A DNA stretch of 64,000 bases from Closterium sp. NIES-65 (taxonomy: Eukaryota > Streptophyta > Zygnematophyceae > Desmidiales > Closteriaceae). Made by a program: the position numbers and the translations under genes. Positions 11,988-22,199 of this stretch are shown one piece after another; the first letter of the stretch is position 1, and every line of letters begins with the position of its first letter. The notes under the pieces were generated by a model that worked only from the letters and a program-made list of their open reading frames with translations, did no database searches and had not been told where the DNA came from. The stretch is taken from NCBI GenBank assembly GCA_948144175.1, contig CANXME010000560.1, positions 26,967-90,966 of the forward strand, read 5' to 3'.

Positions 11988-12762
11988 TAGAGTGTGCAAA
12001 ATATAAAGAACAAGGGCATAGCGTGTGCAAAATAGCAACAACAAGGGCCTAGCGTGTGCAAAATAAAAAAAACAAGGGCCTAGCGTGTGCAAAATAAAAA
12101 GAACAAGGACCTAGCAAGTGCAAAATTGAAAAAACAAGGGCCTAGCGTGTGCAAAATTGCAAGAACAAGGGCCTAGCGTTCGCGAAAAAGCAAGAGCAAG
12201 GGCCTAGCGTGTGCAAAATAAAAAGAACAAGGGTCTAGCATGTGCAAAATTGCAAGAACAAGGGCGTAGCGTGTGCAAGATAAAAAGAACTAGGGCATAG
12301 CGTGTGCAAAATAGCAAGAACAAGGGCCTAGCATGTGCAAAATAAAAAAAACAAGGGCCTACCGTGTGCAAAATAAAAGGAACAAGGGCCTAGCGTGTGC
12401 AAGATTGCAAGAACAAGGGCCTAGCGTGTGCAAAATAAAAAGAACAAGGGCCTAGCGAGTGCAAAATAGCAAGAGCAAGGGCCTAGCGTGTGCAAAATAA
12501 AAAGAACAAGGGTCTAGCATGTGCAAAATTGCAAGAACAAGGGCCCAGCGTGTGCAAAATAAAAAGAACAATGGCATAGCGTGTGCATAATAGCAAGAAC
12601 AAGGGCCTAGTGTATGCAAAATAAAAAGAACAAGGGCCTAGCGTGTGCAAAATAAAAAAAACAAGGGCCTAGCGTGTGCAAAATTGCAAGAACAAGGGCC
12701 TAGCGTGTGCAAAATAAAAAGAACAAGGGTCTAGCATGTGCAAAATTGCAAGAAGAAGGGCC
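11988..12762 (+). repeat. 775-bp higher-order repeat downstream of LTR copy 3
   Basis: TAGAGTGTGC recurs at 11988 and 12763, again 775 bp apart, with the same internal order of rare 31-bp variants as the units at 8501-10050. A further partial unit follows 12763 and runs to roughly 13480. Confidence 0.8.
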
Positions 12763-14280
12763 TAGAGTGTGCAAAATATAAAGAACAAGGGCATAGCGTG
12801 TGCAAAATAGCAACAACAAGGGCCTAGCGTGTGCAAAATAAAAAAAACAAGGGCCTAGCGTGTGCAAAATAAAAAGAACAAGGACCTAGCGAGTGCAAAA
12901 TTGAAAAAACAAGGGCCTAGCGTGTGCAAAATTGCAAGAACAAGGGCCTAGCGTTCGCGAAAAAGCAAGAGCAAGGGCCTAGCGTGTGCAAAATAAAAAG
13001 AACAAGGGTCTAGCATGTGCAAAATTGCAAGAACAAGGGCGTAGCGTGTGCAAGATAAAAAGAACTAGGGCATAGCGTGTGCAAAATAGCAAGAACAAGG
13101 GCCTAGCATGTGCAAAATAAAAAAAACAAGGGCCTACCGTGTGCAAAATAAAAAGCACAAGGGCCTAGCGTGTGCAAGATTGCAAGAACAAGGGCCTAGC
13201 GTGTGCAAAATAAAAAGAACAAGGGCCTAGCGAGTGCAAAATAGCAAGAGCAAGGGCCTAGCGTGTGCAAAATAAAAAGAACAAGGGTCTAGCATGTGCA
13301 AAATTGCAAGAACAAGGGCCCAGCGTGTGCAAAATAAAAAGAACAATGGCATAGCGTGTGCATAATAGCAAGAACAAGGGCCTAGTGTATGCAAAATAAA
13401 AAGAACAAGGGCCTAGCGTGTGCAAAATAAAAAAAACAAGGGCCTAGCGTGTGCAAAATTGCAAGAACAAGGGCCTAGCGTGTGCAAAATCGCAAGAACA
13501 ATGGCCTAGCGAGTGCAAAATAGCAAGAGCAAGGGCCTAGCGTGTGCAAAAAATCAAGAACAAGGGCCTAGCGTTCGCGAAATAGCAAGAACAAGGGCCT
13601 AGCGTGTGCAAAAAAAAAAAAAGAACAAGGGTCTAGTATGTGCAAAATTGCAAGAACAAGGGCCTAGCGTGTGCAAAATAAAAAGAACAAGGGCATAGCC
13701 TGTACAAAATAGCAAAAACAAGGGCCTAGCGTGTGCAAAATAAAAAGAACAAGGGCCTAGCGTGTGCAAAATTGCAAGAACAAGGGCCTAGCGTGTGCAA
13801 AATTGCAAGAACAAGGGCCTAGCGAGTGCAAAATAGCAAGAGCAAGGGCCTAGCGTGTGCTAAAAATCAAGAACAAGGGCCTAGCGTTCGCGAAATAGCA
13901 AGAACAAGGGCCTAGCGTGTGCAAAATAAAAAGAACAAGGGTCTAGCATGTGCAAAATTGCAAGAAGAAGGGCCTAGCGTGTGCAAAATAAAAAGAACAA
14001 GGGCATAGCGTGTGCAAACTAGCAACAACAAGGGCCTAGCGTGTGCAAAATAAAAAGAACAAGGGCCTAGCGTGTGCAGAATAAAAAGAACAAGGGCCTA
14101 GCGTGTGCAAAATTGACAGAACAAGGGCCTATCGTGTGCAAAATTGCAAGAACAAGGGCCTAGCGAGTGCAAAATAGCAAGAGCAAGGGCCTAGCGTGTG
14201 CAAAAAATCAAGAACAAGGGCCTAGCGTTCGCGAAATAGCAAGAGCAAGGGCCTAGCGTGTGCAAAATAAAAAGAACAAG

Positions 14281-15396
14281 GATCTAGCATGTGCAAAATT
14301 GCAAGAACAAGGGCCTAGCGTGTGCAAAATAAAAAGAACTAGGGCATAGCGTGTGCAAAATAGCAAGAACAAGGGCCTAGCGTGTGCAAAATAAAAAAAA
14401 CAAGGGCCTACCGTGTGCAAAATAAAAAGAACAAGGGCCTAGTGTGTGCAAAATTGCAAGAAGAAGGGCCTAGCGTGTGCAAAATAGAAAGAACAACGGC
14501 ATAGCGTGTGCAAAATAAAAAGAACAAGGGCATAGCGTGTGCAAAATAAGAAGAACAAGGGCCTAGCGTGTGCAAAATAAAAAGAACAAGGGCCTAGCGT
14601 GTGCAAAATTGCAAGAACAAGGGCCTAGCGTGTGCAAAATAAAAAGAACAAGGGCCTAGCGAGTGCAAAATAGCAAGAGCAAGGGCCTAGCGTGGGCAAA
14701 ATAAAAAGAACAAGGGTCTAGCATGTGCAAAATTGCAAGAACAAGGGCCCAGCGTGTGCAAAATAAAAAGAACAAGGGCATAGCGTGTGCAAAATAGCAA
14801 GAACAAGGGCCTAGCGTATGCAAAATAAAAAGAACAAGGATCTAGCATGTGCAAAATTGCAAGAACAAGGGCCTAGCGTGTGCAAAATAAAAAGAACTAG
14901 GGCATAGCGTGTGCAAAATAGCAAGAACAAGGGCCTAGCGTGTGCAAAATAAAAAAAACAAGGGCCTACCGTGTGCAAAATAAAAAGAACAAGGGCCTAG
15001 TGTGTGCAAAATTGCAAGAAGAAAGGCCTAGCGTGTGCAAAATAGAAAGAACAACGGCATAGCGTGTGCAAAATAAAAAGAACAAGGGCATAGCGTGTGC
15101 AAAATAAGAAGAACAAGGGCCTAGCGTGTGCAAAATAAAAAGAACAAGGGCCTAGCGTGTGCAAAATTGCAAGAACAAGGGCCTAGCGTGTGCAAAATAA
15201 AAAGAACAAGGGCCTAGCGAGTGCAAAATAGCAAGAGCAAGGGCCTAGCGTGGGCAAAATAAAAAGAACAAGGGTCTAGCATGTGCAAAATTGCAAGAAC
15301 AAGGGCCCAGCGTGTGCAAAATAAAAAGAACAAGGGCATAGCGTGTGCAAAATAGCAAGAACAAGGGCCTAGCGTATGCAAAATAAAAAGAACAAG
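14281..15396 (+). repeat. Tandem duplication of a 558-bp block (18 monomers)
   Basis: The uncommon variant GATCTAGCATGTGC starts at 14281 and again at 14839, and the variant AAAATAGAAAGAAC occurs at 14481 and 15039. Both pairs are 558 bp apart, or 18 x 31. The GTGGGCAAAAT variant also recurs. The copies look almost identical, so the event is recent relative to the monomer divergence. Confidence 0.85.
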
Positions 15397-15822
15397 AGCC
15401 TAGCGTGTGCAAAATAAAACGAACAAGGGCCTAGCGTGTGCAAAATTGCAAGAACAAGGGCCTAGCATGTGCAAAATTGCAAGAACAAGGGCCTAGCGAG
15501 TGCAAAATAGCAAGAGCAAGGGCCTAGCGTGTGCAAAAAATCAAGAACAAGGGCCTAGCGTTCGCGAAATAGCAAGAACAAGGGCCTAGAGTGTGCAAAA
15601 AAAAAAGAACAAGGGTCTAGTATGTGCAAAATTGCAAGAACAAGGGCCTAGCGTGTGCAAAATAAAAAGAACAAGAGCATTGCCTGTGCGAAATAGCAAG
15701 AACAAGGGCCTTGCGTGTGCAAAAAAAAAAAAAAAAAAGGTCCTAGCGTGTGCAAAATAAAAAGAACAAGGGCCTAGCGTGTGCAAAATTGCAAGAACAA
15801 AGGCCTAGCGTGTGCAAAATTG

Positions 15823-18348
15823 CAAGCATGCGTCCGGACACAAGCATGCAACCGGGCACAAGCATGCGTCCGGACACAAGCATGCGACCGAGCACAAGCA
15901 TGTGTCCGGACCCAAGCATGCGTCCGGACCCAAGCATGTGTCCGGACCCAAGCATGCGTCCGGACCCAAGCATGCGTCCGGACACAAGCATGCGACCGGG
16001 CGCAAGCATGCGATCGGACGCAAGCATGCGTCCGGGCGCAAGCATGCGTCCGGACACAAGCATGCGTCCGGGCGCAAGCATGCGACCGGGCACAAGCATG
16101 TGTCTGGACACAAGCATGCATCCGGACACAAGCATGCGTCCGGACCCAAGCATGCGACCGGGCACAAGCATGCGTCCGGACACAAGCATGCCGAACACAA
16201 GCATGCGAGCGGGCGCAAGCATGCGTCCGAACTCAAGCATGCGGCCGAGCAGAAGCATACGTCTGGACAGAAGCATGCGATCGGGCGCAAGCATGCATCC
16301 GGACACAAGCATGCGACCGGGCACAAGCATGCGTCCAGACCCAAGCATGCGTCCGGACACAAACATGCGTCTGGACACAAGCATGCGTCCGCACACAAGC
16401 ATGCGACCGGGCGCAAGCATGCGTCCGAATACAAGCATGAGACCGAGCGCAAGCATGCGTCCGGACACAAGCATTCGTCCGAATTCAAGCATGCGTCCGG
16501 ACCCAAGCATGCGACCGAGCGCAAGCATGCGTCCGAACGCAAGCATGCGACCGGGCGCAAGCATGCGTCCGGGCGCAAGCATGCGACCGGGCACAAGCAT
16601 GCGTCCGGACTCAAACATGTGATCGGGCGCAAGCATGCGTCTGGACACAAGCATGCGTCCGGACCCAAGCATGCGACTGGGCGCAAGCATGCGTCTGGAC
16701 ACAAGCATGCGACCGGGCACAAGCATGCGTCTGGACACAAGCATGCGTCCGGACCCAAGCATGCGATCGGACACAAGCATGCGTCCGGACACAAGCATGC
16801 GTCCGGACACAAGCATGCGTCCGGGCGCAAGCATGCGTCCGGACACAAGCATGCGACCGGGCGCAAGCATGCGATCGGACGCAAGCATGCGTCCGGGCGC
16901 AAGCATGCGTCCGGACACAAGCATGCGTCCGGCCGCAAGCATGCGTCCGGGAGCAAGCATGCGACCGGGCACAAGCATGCGTCTGGACACAAGCATGCAT
17001 CCGGACACAAGCATGCGTCCGGACCCAAGCATGCAACCGGGCACAAGCATGCGTCCGGACACAAGCATGCGACCGGGTGCAAGCATGCGTCCGGACACAA
17101 GCATGCAACTGGGCGCAAGCATGCGTCCGGACACAAGCATGTGACCGGGCACAAGCATGCGTCCGGACACAAGCATGCGTCCGAACACAAGCATGCGTCC
17201 GGACACAAGCATGTGTTCGGTCACAAGCATGCGACCGGGCGCAAGCATGCGTTCGGACACAAGCATGCGTCCGGACACAAGCATGCCTCCGGACACAAGC
17301 ATGCGTCCGGACACAAGCATGCGTCTGGGCGCAAGCATGTGACCGGGCACAAGCATGCGTCCGGGAACAAGCATGCGATCGGGCGCAAGCATGCGTCCGG
17401 ACACAAGCATGCGACCGGGCGCAAGCATGCGTCCAGACACAAGCATGCGACCAGGCGCAAGCATGCGTCCGAACTCAAGCATGGGACCGGGTGCAAGCAT
17501 GCGGCCGGGCGCAAGCATGCGTCCAGGCGCAAGCATGCGAACGGGCAGAAGCATATGTCAAGACAGAAGCATGCGATCGGGCGCAAGCATGCGTTCGGAC
17601 ACAAGCATGCGACCCGGCACAAGCATGCGTCCGGACCCAAGCATGCGTCCGTACACATGCATGCGTGCGGACACAAGAATGCTTCCGGACTCAAGCATGC
17701 GACCGGGCGCAAGCATGCGTCCGAACACAAGCATGAGACCGAGCGCAAGCATGCGTTCGGACACAAGCATGCGTCCGAACACAAGCATGCGTCCGTACAC
17801 AAGCATGCGTCCGGACACATGCATGCGACCACGCGCAAGCATGTGTCCGGACACAAGCATGCGTCCGGACACAAGCATTCATCCGAGCACAAGCATGCGT
17901 CCTGACACAAGCATGCGATCGGGCGCAAGCATGTGTACGGACACAAGCATGCGTCTGGACACAAGCATGCGTCTGGACACAAGCATGCGTCTGGACACAA
18001 GCATGCGTCTGGACACAAGCATGCGACGGGGCGCAAGCATGCGTCCGGACACAAGCATGCGTCCGGACCCAAGCATGCGACCGGGTGCAAGCATGCGTCC
18101 GGACACAAGCATGCGACTGGGCGCAAGCATGCGTCCGGACATAAGCATGCGATCGGGGGCAAGCATGCGTCCGGACACAAGCATGCGTCCGGACCCAAGC
18201 ATGCGACCGGGCGCAAGCATGCGTTCGGACACAAGCATGCGACCGGGCGCAAGCATGCGTCCGGACAGAAGCATGCGACTGGGCGCAAGCATGCGTCCGG
18301 ACACAAGCATGCGACCGGGGGCAAGCATGCGTCCGGACACAAGCATGC
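15823..18348 (+). repeat. 18-bp satellite array B
   Basis: This is 2526 bp of the 18-bp unit in its diverged form. GTCCGGACAC units are interleaved with GACCGGGCGC, GACCGGGCAC, GATCGGGCGC, GTCTGGACAC and similar. The left junction reads AAAATTGCAAGCATGCG, with CAAG shared by both satellites. The right junction reads AAGCATGCAAAATTGC, the same as in arrays A, C and D. A run of four GTCTGGACAC units begins at 17953, where A, C and D have five. It lies 395 bp from the right end (413 in A, 377 in D, 341 in C), and all of these differ by multiples of 18. Reading frames are open in all frames for the trivial reason given for array A. Confidence 0.95.
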
Positions 18349-19485
18349 AAAATTGCAAGAACAAGGGCCTAGCGAGTGCAAAATAGCAAGAGCAAGGGCC
18401 TAGCGTGTGCAAAAAATCAAGAACAAGGGCCTAGCGTGTGCAAAATAAAATGAACGAGGGTCTAGCACGTGCAAAATTGCAAGAACAAGAGCCTAGCGTG
18501 TGCAAAATAAAAAGAACAAGGGCATAGCGTGTGCAAAATAGCAAAAACAAGGGCCTTGCGTGTGCAAAATAAAAAGAACAAGGGCCTAGCGTGTGCAAAA
18601 TAAAAAGAACAAGGGCCTAGCGTGTGCAAAATAAAAAGAACAAGGGCATAGCGTGTGCAAAATAAAAAGAACAAGGGCCTAGCGTGTGCAAAAAAAACAG
18701 AATAAGGGTCTAGTATGTGCAAAATTGCAAGAACAAGGGCCTAGCGTGTGCAAAATAAAAAGAACAAGGGCATAGCGTGTGCAAAATAGCAAGAACAAGG
18801 GCCTAGCGTGTGCAAAATAAAAAGAACAAGGGCCTAGCGTGTGCAAAATAAAAAGAACAAGGGCCTAGCGTGTGCAAAATTGCAAGAACAAGGGCCTAGC
18901 GTGTGCAAAATTGCAAGAAAAAGGGCCTAGCGAGTGCAAAATAGCAAGAGCAAGGGCCTAGCGTGTGCAAAAAATCAAGAACAAGGGCCTAGCGTTCGCA
19001 AAATAGCAAGAACAAGGGCCTAGCGTGTGCAAAATAAAATGAACAAGGGTCTAGCATGTGCAAAATTGCAAGAACAAGGGCCTAGCGTGTGCAAAGTAAA
19101 AAGAACAAGGGCATAGCGTGTGCAAAATAGCAAGAACAAGGGCCTAGCGTGTGCAAAATAAAAAGAACAAGGGCATAGCGTGTGCAAAATAAAAAGAACA
19201 AGGGCCTAGTGTGTGCAAAATTGCAAGAACAAGGGCCTAGCGAGTGCAAAATAGCAAGAGCAAGGGCCTAGCGTGTGCAACAAATCAAGAACAAGGGCCT
19301 AGCGTTCGCAAAAGAGCAAGAACAAGGGCCTAGCGTGTGCAAAATAAAAAGAACAAGGGTCTAGCATGTGCAAAATTGCAAGAAGAAGGGCCTAGCGTGT
19401 GCAAAATAAAAAGAACAAGGGCATAGCGTGTGCAAAATAGCAACAACAAGGGCCTAGCGTGTGCAAAATAAAAAGAACAAGGGCC

Positions 19486-19743
19486 TGTTACAATATATAT
19501 ATTTGTAACTGCCTGTAGCTGTAGTTAGTGTAGATATTTAAATTTTGTTTGGTGGTGCACCTTATGTGTTTCATTTGCTATATGTACTTCGAAACTATAG
19601 TGAAGCCACACACTCTCCAATTTCATCTCACAACTCACTCGACACTCACCCTAGGTGAAAACCCGCTCGACACCTAAGTTAGGGCCTAGGCTACTAAGCC
19701 TAGGCCCCACCTTTCTACTCTGAAATTACTTAGACTCTTGACA
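19486..19743. mobile_element. Solo-LTR-like element, copy 4 (most diverged)
   Basis: This 258-bp element has GGGCC flanks at 19481-19485 and 19744-19748. It begins TGTTACAA rather than TGTCACAA and ends CTTGACA rather than CTCGACA. It also has AAATTTTG, TTTCATTTGC and CTGAAATT differences. It lies 1137 bp after the end of array B, the same spacing as copies 7 and 8 after arrays C and D. Confidence 0.85.
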
Positions 19744-22199
19744 GGGCCTAGCGTGTGCAAAATTGAAAGAACAAGGGCCTAGCGTGTGCAAAATTGCAAG
19801 AACAAGGGCCTAGCGAGTGCAAAATAGTAAGAGCAAGGGCCTAGCGTGTGCAAAATAAAAAGAACAAGGGTCTAGCATGTGCAAAATTGCAAGAACAAGG
19901 GCCTAGCGTGTGCAAGATAAAAAGAACTAGGGCATAGCGTGTGCAAAATAGCAAGAACAAGGGCCTAGCGTGTGCAACAAATCAAGAACAAGGGCCTAGC
20001 GTTCGCAAAAGAGCAAGAACAAGGGCCTAGCGTGTGCAAAATAAAAAGAACAAGGGTCTAGCATGTGCAAAATTGCAAGAAGAAGGGCCTAGAGTGTGCA
20101 AAATATAAAGAACAAGGGCATAGCGTGTGCAAAATAGCAACAACAAGGGCCTAGCGTGTGCAAAAAAAAAAAGAACAAGGGCCTAGCGTGTGCAAAATAA
20201 AAAGAACAAGGGCCTAGCTAGTGCAAAATTGAAATAACAAGGGCCTAGCGTGTGCAAAATTGCAAGAACAAGGGCCTAGCATTCGAGAAAAAGCAAGAGC
20301 AAGGGCCTAGCGTGTGCAAAATAAAAAGAACAAGGGTCTAGCATGTGCAAAATTGCAAGAACAAGGGCGTAGCGTGTGCAAGATCAAAAGAACTAGGGCA
20401 TAGCGTGTGCAAAATAGCAAGAACAAGGGCCTAGCATGTGCAAAATAAAAAAAACAAGGGCCTACCGTGTGGAAAATAAAAAGAACAAGGGCCTAGCGTG
20501 TGCAAGATTGCAAGAACAAGGGCCTAGCGTGTGCAAAATAAAAAGAACAAGGGCCTAGCGAGTGCAAAATAGCAAGAGCAAGGGCCTAGCGCGTGCAAAA
20601 TAAAAAGAACAAGGGTCTAGCATGTGCAAAATTGCAAGAACAAGGGCCCAGCGTGTGCAAAATAAAAAGAACAATGGCATAGCGTGTGCATAATAGCAAG
20701 AACAAGGGCCTAGTGTATGCAAAATAAAAAGAACAAGGGCCTAGCGTGTGCAAAATAAAAAGAACAAGGGCCTAGCGTGTGCAAAATTGCAAGAACAAGG
20801 GCTTAGCGTGTGCAAAATTGCAAGAACAATGGCCTAGCGAGTGCAAAATAGCAAGAGCAAGGGCCTAGCGTGTGCAAAAAATCAAGAACAAGGGCCTAGC
20901 GTTCACGGAATAGCAAGAACAAGGGCCTAGCGTGTGCAAAAAAAAAAAAAGAACAAGGGTCTAGTATGTGCAAAATTGCAAGAACAAGGGCCTAGCGTGT
21001 GCAAAATAAAAAGAACAAGGGCATAGCTTGTGCAAAATAGCAAGAACAAGGGCCTAGCGTGTGCAAAATACAAAGAACAGGGGCCTAGCGTGTGCAAAAT
21101 AAAAAGAACAAGGGCCTAGTGTGTGCAAAATTGCAAGAACAAGGGCCTAGCGTGTGCAAAATTGCAAGAACAAGGGCCTAGCGAGTGCAAAATAGCAAGA
21201 GCAAGGGCCTAGCGTGTGCAAAAAATCAAGAACAAGGGCCTAGCGTTCGCGAAATCGCAAGAACAACGGCCTAGCGTGTGCAAAATAAAAAGAACAAGGG
21301 TCTAGCATGTGCAAAATTGCAAGAAGAAGGGCCTAGCGTGTGCAAAATAAAAAGAACAAGGGCATAGCGTGTGCAAAATAGCAACAACAAGGGCCTAGCG
21401 TGTGCAAAATAAAAAGAACAAGGGCCTAGCGTGTGCAAAATAAAAAGAACAAGGGCCTAGCGTGTGCAAAATTGACAGAACAAGGGCCTAGCGTGTGCAA
21501 AATTGCAAGAAAAATGGCCTGGCGAGTGCAAAATAGCAAGAGCAGGGGCCTAGTGTGTGCAAAAAATCAAGAACAAGGGCCTAGCGTTTGCGAAATAGCA
21601 AGAGCAAGGGCCTAGCGTGTGCAAAATAAAAAGAACAAGGGTCTAGCATGTGCAAAATTGCAAGAACAAGGGCCTAGCGTGTGCAAAATAAAAAGAACTA
21701 GGGCATAGCGTGTGCAAAATAGCAAGAACAAGGGCCTAGCGTGTGCAAAATAAAAAAAACAAGGGCCTACCGTGTGCAAAATAAAAAGAACAAGGGCCTA
21801 GTGTGTGCAAAATTGCAAGAACAAGGGCCTAGCGTGTGCAAAATAAAAAGAACAACGGCATAGCGTGTGCAAAATAAAAAGAACAAGGGCATAGCGTGTG
21901 CAAAATAAAAAGAACAAGGGCCTAGCGTGGGCAAAATAAAAAGAACAAGGGCCTAGCGTGTGCAAAATTGCAAGAACAAGGGCCTAGCGTGTGCAAAATA
22001 AAAATAACAAGGGCCTAGCGAGTGCAAAATAGCAAGAGCAAGGGCCTAGCGTGTGCAAAATAAAACAAACAAGGGTCTAGCATGTGCAAAATTGCAAGAA
22101 CAAGGGCCCAGCATGTGCAAAAAAAAAGAACAAGGGCATAGCGTGTGCAAAATAGCAAGAACAAGGGCCTAGCGTATGCAAAATTAAAAAAACAAGGGC

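Larger units (their letters stand above)
4886..15822 (+). repeat. 31-bp satellite array 1
   Basis: This is a tandem array of a 31-bp monomer. One half is GGGCCTAGCGTGTGC with variants GGGTCTAGCATGTGC, GGGCATAGCG, GGGCCTAGCGAGTGC and GGGCCTAGCGTTCGC. The other half is A-rich and of several types: AAAATTGCAAGAACAA, AAAATAAAAAGAACAA, AAAATAGCAAGAACAA, AAAAAATCAAGAACAA and GAAATAGCAAGAACAA. Variants recur in a preferred order, giving higher-order repeats; a 775-bp and a 558-bp period are described separately. Three 258-bp LTR-like elements interrupt it. The + strand is strongly purine-rich outside the constant half. The GGGCCTAG core supplies TAG stops in one frame of the + strand, and because 31 is not divisible by 3 open frames are short. 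No gene, tRNA or rRNA is seen. Confidence 0.95.

Noticed and set aside
4886..15822. A CRISPR array, because 31 bp is close to a CRISPR repeat length
   Set aside because: Monomers are directly adjacent with no unique spacers, there are no cas genes, and the sequence context is a eukaryote-type satellite.
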